A DNA stretch of 22,453 nucleotides from an uncultured Faecalibacterium sp. (GCA_934525735.1 CAKSZM010000024.1:1-22453); one strand, 5' to 3'. Shown: positions 8,548-15,598, counted from the stretch's first letter. Program-made: numbers and translations. The notes: generated by a model from the sequence alone, not told the origin.

Positions 8548-9284
8548 TATTCGTATTGGGAAATCGTCACGCTGTTGATGGTGATGGTCTCGGTGGGCTT
8601 CTGGTTTTCATCCACGCCGGTCTGGCCGATGGTGTCCACTACGTCCATGCCCTCGTACACCTGCCCGAACACGGTGTCGGTGTAATCGAGGTAGGGCGCG
8701 CCGCCTGCGGTCTGGTAGGCACTGACCACCTCGGCGCGGTAGCCCGCGCTGTTCATCTGGTCCATCAGCTCCTGTGTCACCGACTGGTCACCCGGCAGCG
8801 TCTGCATCACGTAGAACACGCTGGCGCACTCGCCGGAAGCATCCGTGCCCATGCACAGCGCACCGGAGTAATGGTGCAGCTTGTCGGTGGTCTCCGCCGG
8901 GTAGCGGCTGCCGTTCCAGATGGTCGTGCCCTTGCCGTCGGCTCCCTGCCCGGCCTCCACCACAAAGCCGCTCTCCACCCGTGTGACGGTCAGGCCGTTG
9001 TAGTAGCCTGCCTGCACAAGGCCGGTGAAGTTATCGTACGCCTGCGGGGCTTCCTGCGGGAAGAGCACCGCCTTGAACACGCCCGCCGACGTATCGAACA
9101 CCGCCACGGTGTCGCCTGCCGCCGGGTGCGTGAACTGTTCCTCGGCCGATTCCACCGCCGGCCGGTCGATCTTCTGCACGGAGGCACCGCCCCCGCCGCC
9201 GAAATTGCCGAGACTGCCAAGGCTGCAGCCGGTCAGCACCAGCGCTGCCGCCGCCAGCAGCGCCGCCCATCGTTTTTTATGCAT
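8547..9284 (-). CDS. Cyclophilin-type peptidyl-prolyl isomerase, lipoprotein
   Basis: The 245-residue product has a lipoprotein signal: basic MHKKR, a hydrophobic stretch, and lipobox LTGC with Cys20, then a Gly-rich linker, so it is predicted to sit on the outer face of the membrane and help fold exported proteins. The cyclophilin domain covers about residues 50-240, with an AVFDTSAGVFKAVLFPQEAP strand pair, a TRVESGFVVEAG segment and VFGQVYEGMDVVDTI near the end. The catalytic Arg is kept, but Gln of the usual FMxQGG is Glu here, and the second active-site Gln (GSQFF) is Val in ASVFY. Activity may therefore be reduced. The ATG at 9284 follows a GGGGGAG SD; the upstream 42 codons are leader sequence. 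Confidence 0.9.
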   Translation of the reverse strand: MHKKRWAALLAAAALVLTGCSLGSLGNFGGGGGASVQKIDRPAVESAEEQFTHPAAGDTVAVFDTSAGVFKAVLFPQEAPQAYDNFTGLVQAGYYNGLTVTRVESGFVVEAGQGADGKGTTIWNGSRYPAETTDKLHHYSGALCMGTDASGECASVFYVMQTLPGDQSVTQELMDQMNSAGYRAEVVSAYQTAGGAPYLDYTDTVFGQVYEGMDVVDTIGQTGVDENQKPTETITINSVTISQYE

Positions 9285-9316
9285 GTTCTTCTCCCCCGCT
9301 CCATATGCTGTAGTAT

Positions 9317-9336
9317 GCGCACGCGGTACCGTGCGC
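9317..9336 (-). promoter_or_regulatory. Perfect hairpin in the cyclophilin leader
   Basis: GCGCACG (9336-9330) and CGTGCGC (9323-9317) form a 7-bp stem with a 6-nt loop, 32 nt upstream of the cyclophilin ATG. No T-tract follows, so it is not a terminator. It may stabilise the mRNA or be a protein-binding palindrome. Confidence 0.4.
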
Positions 9337-9352
9337 AGAAGATTCAGAGGAT

Positions 9353-9361
9353 AGTATATCA
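9353..9361 (-). promoter_or_regulatory. Extended -10 candidate for the cyclophilin gene
   Basis: TG-A-TATACT on the minus strand (TATACT at 9358-9353) with no convincing -35. It lies about 70 nt upstream of the start codon. Confidence 0.4.
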
Positions 9362-9430
9362 CATTCCGGCCCGCAGTGCGAGAGAAAATACGTGAAAATT
9401 TGTTACACAATTTCTGTGCGAAAAAGCATC

Positions 9431-9459
9431 TTGACGAGCAGGCAAAAAAACGCTACACT
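9431..9459 (+). promoter_or_regulatory. Promoter of the DUF1292 gene
   Basis: TTGACG (9431-9436), 17-nt spacer and TACACT (9454-9459). The start codon is at 9528, leaving a leader of about 60 nt. Confidence 0.8.
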
Positions 9460-9527
9460 ATATGCAGACCAAGCGGGACGGCACAAACAAAAGCCCGCCT
9501 TATGACACAGTACAGGAGACAAGAGCT

Positions 9528-9845
9528 ATGTCTGATGAAATCAAGAACCCCAATACCGAAGAGGAATATCAGCCCGACCTGATGACCCTGCAGGATGAGG
9601 ACGGCAACGAGGTCACATTTGAAGTGATCGATGCGCTGGACCACAAGGGCGTGCATTATCTGGCTGTTGTGGAATATGCCGAAAACGAAGAGGATGTCAA
9701 CGAGGATGCCCAGCTGGTCATCCTGAGCGTCGGCGAGGACGACGAGGGCGAGTATCTGGACGTTGTGGAAGACGACGAGACTCTGCTGGAAGTCAGCAAG
9801 CTGTTTGAGCAGCGCCTGAGCGACGAGTACGACATCGAAGAATAA
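9528..9845 (+). CDS. DUF1292 domain protein (YrzB-like)
   Basis: This is a small, very acidic 105-residue protein. The core DLMTLQDEDGNEVTFEVIDAL followed by GVHYLAVVEY and a late acidic EDDETLLEV helix region matches the DUF1292 family; its biochemical role is unknown. The start at 9528 is preceded by CAGGAGA at normal spacing and by a good promoter; an open frame from 9462 would begin within the promoter/leader and is less likely. In Bacillus the family member yrzB lies directly after yrrK (yqgF), and here the ruvX homologue is 1 kb upstream with one inserted gene. No terminator separates it from the RNA gene downstream. Confidence 0.88.
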   Translation: MSDEIKNPNTEEEYQPDLMTLQDEDGNEVTFEVIDALDHKGVHYLAVVEYAENEEDVNEDAQLVILSVGEDDEGEYLDVVEDDETLLEVSKLFEQRLSDEYDIEE

Positions 9846-9869
9846 TTCCAGACAAATTACCCGGCTAAG

Positions 9870-10075
9870 ACTTCCTGCCCGGCTCGATTTGTTGCGGTTT
9901 ATATGATCCTACTAATCATACAACGGGAGTCCGGAGTTCTCCGGCGGATTGCAGACCTCCCCGCCATGGGTCGACCATGGAGGTTCGATGAGGAAGCGTG
10001 AATCCGGAGACAGGGCACCCACCTGTCCGCAAGGGTAGGTTTGATTGACCGCAGACGACCGGGCGGGATCTTTTT
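9870..10075 (+). ncRNA. ssrS: Candidate 6S RNA
   Basis: This roughly 205-nt segment without an ORF folds into one long interrupted rod. The closing stem pairs 9873-9882 with 10059-10068 (10 bp), continues after a bulge with 9884-9886/10056-10058, then 9893-9899/10047-10053, and runs straight into TTTTT at 10071-10075. The apex is a CCATGG/CCATGG hairpin near 9965-9981. In between lies an open region whose 3' side carries a perfect 8-bp GCAA hairpin (10021-10040) and whose 5' side can form ATGAT/ATCAT (9903-9918). Length, closing stem, central bubble with a 3' mini-hairpin and long apical arm are the architecture of 6S RNA, which binds the housekeeping RNA polymerase. I found no clear own promoter, so it may be processed from the DUF1292 transcript. 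Identity is by architecture only. Confidence 0.6.
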
Positions 10076-10080
10076 ATAAC

Positions 10081-10139
10081 AATCCATCCACCACCGTTCT
10101 CTGCAGGTTCCGGCAGAGCGCAGTGCGTGGATTTTTTTA
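10081..10139 (+). terminator. Terminator-like structure after the 6S candidate
   Basis: AATCCA (10081-10086) pairs with TGGATT (10128-10133), enclosing an inner CTCTGC/GCAGAG hairpin (10099-10104/10113-10118), and the structure ends in a run of seven T. It probably is a back-up terminator for the DUF1292/6S unit. It could also be a separate short RNA. Confidence 0.65.
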
Positions 10140-10157
10140 TCGGAATCATCGGAAAGG

Positions 10158-10811
10158 ATGTGCAGTTGCGGTATGAAGTCAGAACATCTGGTGGGCACTT
10201 CGATCCCCCGTTTCACCTTTGACACCCCCACCACCCCCGGGAACGATTTTTACAAGCTGTGCGAGGGCACCCAGCCTCTGGTGATGATCTTTCTGCCCGG
10301 GTTCGACCACCCGGTCACCCAGGAATATCTGACCCGCTATCTCAAAACCCTGCCCCGCCTGCGGGAAGTGCGGCTGGCCTGCGTGGTGCGCTCCTCGCCC
10401 AGAATGGTGTCCAAGGCCACAAAGGGCGCCGAATTTCCCTTCCCGCTCATCTGCGACGAGCCGGGCGTTTTGTACAGCTACCTCGGCGTAGAGCAGGCCC
10501 GGGGCATCCTGAGCTGGAGTTTTGCCGCCCAGCGCATCTACAAAAATGCAAAGGAAGCCGGCTACCGCTACGATACCAGCGCCCCGCAGCTGCTGCCGCT
10601 GACGCTGGTGGTGGGCCGTCAGGGCAAGATTTTGTTCACCCACTCCGGCCGCAGCCAGACTGACCTGCCCGAGGACTGCACCGCCATCCGAGAGATCGCC
10701 CACGAGGTGGTGCACACCATGGCCGAAGACCAGAAGCGGGCGCATCCCCACTGCTCGGACGAGACCCTCACCCTGCCGGATCTGGTCGGGTGGGAGGACG
10801 ACAACAGCTGA
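10158..10811 (+). CDS. Thioredoxin-fold, peroxiredoxin-like protein lacking the peroxidatic Cys
   Basis: The 217-residue protein reads like an AhpC/TSA-type domain: TPTTPGNDFYKL strand, VMIFLPGFDHPVTQEYL at the position of the active-site loop, a helix-strand unit with VRLACVVRSS, FPLICDEPGVLYSYLGV (the usual D..G.v...yGv segment), then PLTLVVGRQGKILFTHSG. In active peroxiredoxins the loop reads PxxxTxxC; here no Cys follows the Pro, so peroxidase chemistry is not expected at this site. The early CSC (Cys2, Cys4) exists only if the first ATG is used. The start is uncertain: the ATG at 10158 has AAGG abutting it, and the ATG at 10173 lies 14 nt after AAGGA. No specific partner is apparent. It is monocistronic, ending in a strong hairpin. 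Confidence 0.75.
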   Translation: MCSCGMKSEHLVGTSIPRFTFDTPTTPGNDFYKLCEGTQPLVMIFLPGFDHPVTQEYLTRYLKTLPRLREVRLACVVRSSPRMVSKATKGAEFPFPLICDEPGVLYSYLGVEQARGILSWSFAAQRIYKNAKEAGYRYDTSAPQLLPLTLVVGRQGKILFTHSGRSQTDLPEDCTAIREIAHEVVHTMAEDQKRAHPHCSDETLTLPDLVGWEDDNS

Positions 10812-10849
10812 AAGAAAGGCATCTGCATACGCAGATGCCTTTCTTTCAG
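10808..10849. terminator. 19-bp bidirectional terminator containing both stop codons
   Basis: Arms 10808-10826 and 10831-10849 are perfectly complementary over 19 bp around an ATAC loop, with A/T-rich outer ends. The plus-strand stop TGA (10809-10811) and the minus-strand stop TGA of DUF378 (10848-10846) both lie within the arms. Confidence 0.92.
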
Positions 10850-11055
10850 CCTTCTGATGAATCTTCCTCCTCAAACAGCCCCGGGATGCCGCACAGGGCG
10901 GCGATGCCCACCAGCGTGAACACGATGCGGGACCAGATGGATGCGCTGCCACCCAGCAGCCAGCCCACAAAATCGAACTGGAACAGCCCCACAAGGCCCC
11001 AGTTGATGCCGCCGATGATCATTAAGATCAGACAGATTTTATAAAAGGTCTGCAC
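10846..11055 (-). CDS. DUF378 small membrane protein, GTG start
   Basis: The 69-residue protein has two hydrophobic segments (about residues 5-22, ICLILMIIGGINWGLVGL, and about 38-56, RIVFTLVGIAALCGIPGLF) and the family motif GGINWGLVG. It is a DUF378 (YuzA-type) protein of the inner membrane with no known function. The start is a GTG at 11055, chosen because GGAGGT lies 8 nt upstream and DUF378 proteins begin just before this first helix; the open frame extending to 11355 is antisense to ispE reading. It is the last gene of the lrp-aminotransferase-ispE operon, 59 bp after ispE. Its SD is inside a terminator-like hairpin. Confidence 0.85.
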   Translation of the reverse strand: MQTFYKICLILMIIGGINWGLVGLFQFDFVGWLLGGSASIWSRIVFTLVGIAALCGIPGLFEEEDSSEG

Positions 11056-11105
11056 AGAAAAGACCTCCTTCCCTTGCAGGCAGTATGCCCGGCGGAAAGG
11101 AGGTC
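11056..11105 (-). terminator. Terminator-like hairpin after ispE that holds the DUF378 SD
   Basis: On the minus strand a 12-bp stem (11105-11094 with 11073-11062, one G-U pair) is followed by TTTTCT and then immediately by the GTG start of DUF378. The 3' arm contains the GGAGG of the DUF378 SD. The 20-nt loop can itself form a small GGCA/TGCC hairpin. So the same sequence may end ispE transcripts and, in readthrough RNA, hide the next ribosome binding site. Confidence 0.75.
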
Positions 11106-11114
11106 TATGCATTT

Positions 11115-11990
11115 TTATCGGGCGACCCGTGCGCCGCCGCGGTCCGGCCGGGCAAGGTACACCTGCCGCCAGCGTTTGCGCGCCGCCTGCGCCGCCGCGT
11201 GAGCAGACGCTTCGTCCCGGAACACGCCGAACACCGCTGCACCGCTTCCGGTCATCAACGCCGTCACCGCGCCGTGCTCTTTCAGCAGCGCCTTGATGGC
11301 GGCGGTATCCTTTGCGCCGCTGCACTCTTCCAGCGCGTTGCCGGCGGCGGCGCACACCGCGTCCAGATCTCCGGCGCGGATGGCGGCCTCCTGCGCTTCG
11401 CAGTCCGGATGGATGCTGCTGCCCACCCGGTCATAGGCCGCAAAGGCTTCCGGGGTGGAGACGCCGTAGTCCGGCATGACCACCGTGAACCAGCACTCCG
11501 GCACCGGCGGAAGCGCCTTGAGAAAGTCGCCCACGCCCTGCACCCGGCAGGTGCCGCCCATCAGGGCAAAGGGCACGTCCGCACCGATCTTTGCGCCCAG
11601 TGCGCACAGCTCGCTCATGGAGAGCCGGGCACCGTACAGCTCGTTCATGCCCACCAGCACGGCGGCGGCATCGGCGCTGCCGCCGGCCATGCCTGCCCGC
11701 ACCGGGGTGCTCTTATAAATGGTGATGTCCACACCCGCCAGCAGGCCGGTATAATCAAAGAATGCCAGCGCCGCCTTGATGGCGGTGTTTTTGTTGTTTG
11801 GAGCCACCAGGCTGCCCGGCAGCCGCAGGTTCAGGTAAGGGCTGCGGCGCAGCACTACCCGCTCGTAGAGGGTGATGGCCTGCATGGTCATATCCAGATC
11901 ATGGTAGCCGCCCGGCAGAAGGCCCACCACGTCCAGCGCCAGATTCAGCTTGGCCGGGGCCAGCACCGTCACACAGTTCAGCTTTGCCAT
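11115..11990 (-). CDS. ispE: 4-diphosphocytidyl-2-C-methyl-D-erythritol kinase
   Basis: IspE is a cytosolic GHMP-family kinase that phosphorylates CDP-methylerythritol in the MEP route to isoprenoid precursors. The protein has 291 residues, as expected. Visible motifs are the N-terminal APAKLNLALDV (Lys14 substrate-binding), the ATP loop PVRAGMAGGSADAAA near residue 95-110 (canonical PxxxGLGGGSSDAA), GADVPF with the catalytic Asp138, and MTGSGAAVFGVF near the C-terminus. The ATG at 11990 follows GAGGAGG, which overlaps the stop codon of the upstream aminotransferase, 13 bp away, so both are one transcript. The usual leucine in the glycine loop is Met here, a mild variant. Confidence 0.95.
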   Translation of the reverse strand: MAKLNCVTVLAPAKLNLALDVVGLLPGGYHDLDMTMQAITLYERVVLRRSPYLNLRLPGSLVAPNNKNTAIKAALAFFDYTGLLAGVDITIYKSTPVRAGMAGGSADAAAVLVGMNELYGARLSMSELCALGAKIGADVPFALMGGTCRVQGVGDFLKALPPVPECWFTVVMPDYGVSTPEAFAAYDRVGSSIHPDCEAQEAAIRAGDLDAVCAAAGNALEECSGAKDTAAIKALLKEHGAVTALMTGSGAAVFGVFRDEASAHAAAQAARKRWRQVYLARPDRGGARVAR

Positions 11991-12003
11991 CTGCGCTGCC
12001 TCC

Positions 12004-13188
12004 TCAGTTGCCGTGGTAGATACCGTTTTCCTGCAGGAAAGCCCGGATGCGCTCGAGTGCCTCGGTCAGGTGCTCCACGCTGTAGGCGTAGGACACACGG
12101 CAGTAGCCCTCGCCGGACGCGCCAAAGGCATCTCCCGGGATGATGGCCACATGCTTCTGTTCCAGCAGCTTCGTGCAGAACTCCTGACTGCTCATGCCCG
12201 TGCTCTTGATACAGGGGAAGGCGTAGAACGCACCCCGCGGCTCAAAGCAGGTCAGACCCATATCATTGAAGGAACGCACCACAAGACGGCGGCGCATGTT
12301 GTACTCATCCCGCATCCGGTCGATCTCGCCGTCGCACTCCTTCAGGGCGGTGATGGCGGCGTACTGGCTGGTGGTGGGGGCGCTCATGATGGCGCTCTGG
12401 TGGATCTTGGTCATGATCTTAATGATGGGAGCCGGGCCGCAGGCGTAGCCCAGACGCCAGCCGGTCATGGCGTAGGTCTTGGAGAAGCCGTTCACCACGA
12501 TGGTGCGCTCGGCCATGCCGGGCAGGGTGGCGATGGACACATGGGGCCGCAGGCCGTAGTTCAGCTCGGCGTAGATCTCATCCGACAGCACCATGATGTT
12601 GGTGTCCCGCAGAACATCGGCAATGGCTTCCAGATCTTCCTGCTCCATCACCGCGCCGGTGGGGTTGTTGGGAAAGGGCATGATGAGCAGCTTGGTCTTG
12701 GGTGTGATGGCCGCTTTGAGCGCATCGGCGCGCAGGCGGAACTCGTCCTCCTGACGGCAGGTCACATGCACCGGCACGCCGCCGGACAGGGTGGTGATGG
12801 GTTCGTAGCACACAAAGCACGGCTCCGGGATGATTACCTCATCCCCGGGCTGCACCAGCGTGCGGATGCACATATCAATGGCTTCGCTGCCGCCCACCGT
12901 CACCAGCACTTCGTGCAGCGGGTCGTAGCGCAGGCCCATGCGGCGCTCCAGATATTTTGCGATCTCGGCGCGCAGCTCCTTCAGGCCGGCGTTGGCGGTA
13001 TAGCGGGTGCGGCCGTGTTCCAGGCTCTCGATGCCGGCTTCGCGCACAGCCCACGGGGTCTTGAAGTCCGGCTCGCCCACGCCCAGACTGATGCACTCGG
13101 GCATATCGGCGGCCAGATCAAAGAATTTGCGGATGCCGGAGGGGCGCATGGCCTCGGCGGCAGGCGCGATCAGTTTATCGTAATCCAT
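12004..13188 (-). CDS. Class I/II PLP-dependent aminotransferase
   Basis: The 394-residue protein belongs to fold-type I aminotransferases, close to the aspartate/aromatic/alanine group; the exact amino acid cannot be read from the sequence. Motifs are GVGEPDFKTP near the N-terminus, the NNPTG loop, SDEIYAEL with the cofactor Asp, the Schiff-base Lys237 in NGFSKTYAMTGWRLGY, and an Arg in the C-terminal YCRVSYAYS segment for substrate carboxylate. The ATG at 13188 shares one base with the stop of the upstream Lrp gene (TGATG), implying translational coupling; a Met five codons earlier is possible but lies inside that gene. Lrp-type regulators next to aminotransferases are common, so amino-acid-responsive control is likely. 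Confidence 0.92.
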   Translation of the reverse strand: MDYDKLIAPAAEAMRPSGIRKFFDLAADMPECISLGVGEPDFKTPWAVREAGIESLEHGRTRYTANAGLKELRAEIAKYLERRMGLRYDPLHEVLVTVGGSEAIDMCIRTLVQPGDEVIIPEPCFVCYEPITTLSGGVPVHVTCRQEDEFRLRADALKAAITPKTKLLIMPFPNNPTGAVMEQEDLEAIADVLRDTNIMVLSDEIYAELNYGLRPHVSIATLPGMAERTIVVNGFSKTYAMTGWRLGYACGPAPIIKIMTKIHQSAIMSAPTTSQYAAITALKECDGEIDRMRDEYNMRRRLVVRSFNDMGLTCFEPRGAFYAFPCIKSTGMSSQEFCTKLLEQKHVAIIPGDAFGASGEGYCRVSYAYSVEHLTEALERIRAFLQENGIYHGN

Positions 13189-13667
13189 CACAGCACCGTG
13201 CACTCTCTTTCATCGATTTCTTCGTCCTGATAGAGCCGGCCCTCTTTTTTATAGGTGCGCAGCACAAAATGGGTGGCGGTGGACAGCACATCGTCCAGCG
13301 GGGACAGGCGCTTCGCCACGAACAGGGCGATCTCCTGGAAGGTCTGGCCCTTGATGACCAGCTGCAGGTCGTAGCCGCCGCTCATCAGCAGCACGCTCTC
13401 CACCTCGTCGAAGGCGGCGATGGTGGCCGCGATCTCGTCAAAGCCGCGGCTCTTCTTGGGGCTGACGTTCAGTTCGATGACGGCTTCCACCCGGTTGACC
13501 CCGGCCTTTTCCCAGTCCACGAGGGTCTTGTACCCCTTGATGATGCCCTGCGCCCGGGCAAGGTCGATCATGGCCGCCACCTCGGCGGGGGATTTATTCA
13601 GCATCGTGGCAATGTCCTCGATGGGCAGCCGCGCATTGTCTTCCAGAATCTTCAAAAGCTGTTCCAT
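13188..13667 (-). CDS. Lrp/AsnC family transcriptional regulator
   Basis: The 159-residue protein has an N-terminal winged helix (IEDIATMLNKSPAEVAAMIDLARAQGIIKGY, about residues 16-47) and a C-terminal RAM/AsnC ligand domain (about 60-145) that usually binds amino acids and drives octamer formation. Start at ATG 13667, with GGAG 9 nt upstream and an extended -10 promoter about 50 nt before. It is the first gene of the operon with the aminotransferase and overlaps it by one base, which suggests that it controls its own operon. It could also control the divergent ACT-PFL operon through the shared 234-bp intergenic region. The ligand is unknown. Confidence 0.92.
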   Translation of the reverse strand: MEQLLKILEDNARLPIEDIATMLNKSPAEVAAMIDLARAQGIIKGYKTLVDWEKAGVNRVEAVIELNVSPKKSRGFDEIAATIAAFDEVESVLLMSGGYDLQLVIKGQTFQEIALFVAKRLSPLDDVLSTATHFVLRTYKKEGRLYQDEEIDERECTVL

Positions 13668-13718
13668 AGCGTTTTACTCCTTCTCATTCCGTAGAAAAAT
13701 GGGAACAAATTATTTATA

Positions 13719-13727
13719 AGTATAGCA
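13719..13727 (-). promoter_or_regulatory. Extended -10 promoter of the lrp operon
   Basis: On the minus strand TG-C-TATACT (TATACT at 13724-13719). A weak -35, GTGCAA, lies 17 nt upstream. This leaves a leader of about 45 nt before the Lrp ATG. Confidence 0.65.
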
Positions 13728-13786
13728 CAAGCCGCCCGGAATTGCACCCGCTTTTTACATAGAATGTCTTTTTCCGCTTCTATCTG

Positions 13787-13805
13787 CTCTTTTTTACAAA
13801 AAGAG
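13787..13805. promoter_or_regulatory. Palindrome in the divergent lrp/ACT intergenic region
   Basis: CTCTTTT (13787-13793) and AAAAGAG (13799-13805) are inverted around a 5-bp centre, ending just before the -35 of the ACT-PFL promoter. A position next to an Lrp-type gene makes it a candidate operator; nothing shows that the protein binds it. Confidence 0.35.
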
Positions 13806-13834
13806 TGTTCAAATTTTGCCAAATCTGCTATACT
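13806..13834 (+). promoter_or_regulatory. Promoter of the ACT-PFL operon
   Basis: Extended -10 TGC-TATACT (TATACT 13829-13834) with a weak -35 TGTTCA (13806-13811) at 17-nt spacing. Its -10 is the same as that of the divergent lrp promoter. Confidence 0.65.
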
Positions 13835-13901
13835 GGAACGGTAAGAGTGTGCCGGGTTTTCTGCGGCACCGTTCACAAACAGGAAAACGAGGGTGGAAAC
13901 G

Positions 13902-14171
13902 ATGAAAGCATTCATTACCGTCATTGGTCACGATACCGTGGGCGTGGTCGCAAAGGTGGCCGGCCTGTGCACCGAACTGAACATCAACATCGAGGATGTG
14001 ACTCAGAGCATCCTGCAGGGCATGTTCGCCATGATCATGCTGGTGGATATTTCCAATTGCAGCGTCAGCCACGAAGAGCTGCACAAGCGCGCCGACGCGC
14101 TGGCCGCCGAGATGGGTATGCAGATCAATGTGACCCGTCAGGAAGTCTTTGACGCCATGCACACCATCTGA
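13902..14171 (+). CDS. ACT domain protein, UPF0237 family
   Basis: The 89-residue protein is a single ACT domain: it starts [21 protein letters not shown], continues with [11 protein letters not shown] and [10 protein letters not shown], which is the typical UPF0237 pattern. ACT domains commonly bind amino acids; for this family the ligand is not established. I chose the ATG at 13902 because it gives the family N-terminus and has GGTGG about 6 nt upstream; an in-frame GTG at 13893 would add three residues. It lies 20 bp upstream of the PFL-family gene, a widely conserved gene pair, so the two proteins probably act together. Confidence 0.92.
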   Translation: MKAFITVIGHDTVGVVAKVAGLCTELNINIEDVTQSILQGMFAMIMLVDISNCSVSHEELHKRADALAAEMGMQINVTRQEVFDAMHTI

Positions 14172-14191
14172 GCAAAGGAGCGGTTACTGCT

Positions 14192-15559
14192 ATGAGTATG
14201 TTTAACACCGGCGACATTCTCGAGACCATCGAGATGTTCACCCAGGACAATCTGGACGTGCGCACCGTCACCATGGGCATCAGCCTACTGGACTGCATTG
14301 ACCCGGATCCCAAAAAGGCCTGCGAAAATATCTACAATAAGATCACCACCAAGGCCGCGAACCTCGTGCCCGCCGTGGAGCACATCAGCGCCGAGTACGG
14401 CATCCCCATCATCAACAAGCGCATCAGCGTCACCCCCATCGCCATGCTGCTGGGTGCCTGCCCGGACGCCGACCCGGTGGACTTTGCCAAAACGCTGGAC
14501 GCCGCCGGCAAAAAGGTGGGCGTCAACTTCGTGGGCGGCTACAGCGCACTGGTGCACAAGGGCTTTTCTGCCGGCGATCTGCGCCTGATCGAGTCCATTC
14601 CCCGTGCACTGGCCGAGACCGACATCGTGTGCAGCTCGGTGAACATCGGCGCCACCAAGGCCGGCCTGAACATGGACGCCGTTAAGCTGATGGGTGAAGC
14701 CGTCAAGAAGGCCAGCGAGCTGACCGCCGATCGCCAGTGCATCGGCGCAGCAAAGCTGGTGGTGTTCTGCAACGCGCCGGAGGACAACCCCTTCATGGCC
14801 GGTGCCTTCCACGGCCCCGGCGAGCCGGACTGCGAGATCCATGTGGGCGTTTCCGGCCCCGGTGCCGTCCGCGCCGCGCTGGCCCGCCTGCCCAAGGACG
14901 CCCCCATCGACGAGGTGGCTGAACTGGTCAAGCGCACCGCCTTCAAGATCACCCGCGTGGGTCAGCTGGTGGCAAACCTCGCTTCCAAGGCTCTGGGCGT
15001 GCCCGCCGGTATCATCGACCTTTCGCTGGCTCCCACCCCCGCCATCGGCGACAGCGTGGCCAACATTCTGGAAGAGATGGGTCTGGAGACCTGCGGCTGC
15101 TGCGGCACCACCGCCTGCCTTGCTTTGCTGAACGACGCCGTGAAAAAGGGCGGCGTCATGGCCTCCAACCACGTTGGCGGCCTGTCCGGTGCCTTTATCC
15201 CAGTCAGCGAGGACGCCGGTATGATCCACGCTGCCGAGATCGGCTGCCTGACCATTGAAAAGCTGGAAGCCATGACCGCCGTCTGCTCGGTGGGCATCGA
15301 CATGGTCATCATCCCGGGCGACACCACCCCCGCCGTCATCAGTGCCCTGATCGCGGACGAAGCCGCCATCGGCATGGTGAACAGCAAGACCACCGCCGTG
15401 CGCGTCATCCCCGCCATCGGCCGCAAAGCCGGCGAGGTGCTGGACTTCGGCGGCCTGCTGGGCTACGGCCCCATCATGCCGGTGAACCAGCACGACCCCT
15501 CGGTGTTCATCAACCGCGGCGGCCGCCTGCCCGCCCCCATGCAGTCTTTGAAGAACTAA
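14192..15559 (+). CDS. PFL-family protein, UPF0210 (DUF711)
   Basis: The 455-residue protein belongs to the UPF0210/DUF711 group, related in fold to pyruvate-formate-lyase-type barrels but without known activity. Characteristic stretches are [17 protein letters not shown] near the N-terminus, [71 protein letters not shown] with a Cys cluster, and a C-terminal [12 protein letters not shown] segment. There is no obvious glycyl-radical motif (RVSGY-like). AAGGAG lies 11 nt before the ATG. It is cotranscribed with the ACT-domain gene, which may be its regulatory partner. Codon use and GC3 match neighbours. Confidence 0.93.
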   Translation: MSMFNTGDILETIEMFTQDNLDVRTVTMGISLLDCIDPDPKKACENIYNKITTKAANLVPAVEHISAEYGIPIINKRISVTPIAMLLGACPDADPVDFAKTLDAAGKKVGVNFVGGYSALVHKGFSAGDLRLIESIPRALAETDIVCSSVNIGATKAGLNMDAVKLMGEAVKKASELTADRQCIGAAKLVVFCNAPEDNPFMAGAFHGPGEPDCEIHVGVSGPGAVRAALARLPKDAPIDEVAELVKRTAFKITRVGQLVANLASKALGVPAGIIDLSLAPTPAIGDSVANILEEMGLETCGCCGTTACLALLNDAVKKGGVMASNHVGGLSGAFIPVSEDAGMIHAAEIGCLTIEKLEAMTAVCSVGIDMVIIPGDTTPAVISALIADEAAIGMVNSKTTAVRVIPAIGRKAGEVLDFGGLLGYGPIMPVNQHDPSVFINRGGRLPAPMQSLKN

Positions 15560-15560
15560 A

Positions 15561-15598
15561 AACCCTCTCAGTCATCTCGCATTCGCGCGGGACAGCTG
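15561..15598. repeat. Dispersed-repeat fragment with AACCCTCTCAGTCA head
   Basis: AACCCTCTCAGTCA (15561-15574), a 16-bp centre, then GGGACAGCTG. The layout (AACYCY..GTCA head, short stem, ACAGCT tail) resembles the element at 831-882, whose head matches at 10 of 14 positions, and the identical 14-mer recurs inverted at 16947-16960. It looks truncated, lacking the second palindrome. Confidence 0.5.

Noticed and set aside
11107..11180. SD-like AAGGAGG followed by ATG on the plus strand at 11107
   Set aside because: This is the complementary side of the hairpin near the ispE end; the frame runs antisense to ispE and has no recognisable protein.
11950..13230. 426-codon open frame on the plus strand
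   Set aside because: Antisense to the aminotransferase; His/Gly-rich composition typical of a shadow frame.
14285..15493. 402-codon open frame on the minus strand
   Set aside because: Antisense to the PFL-family gene; composition (Gly, His, Ala) and lack of SD mark it as a shadow.
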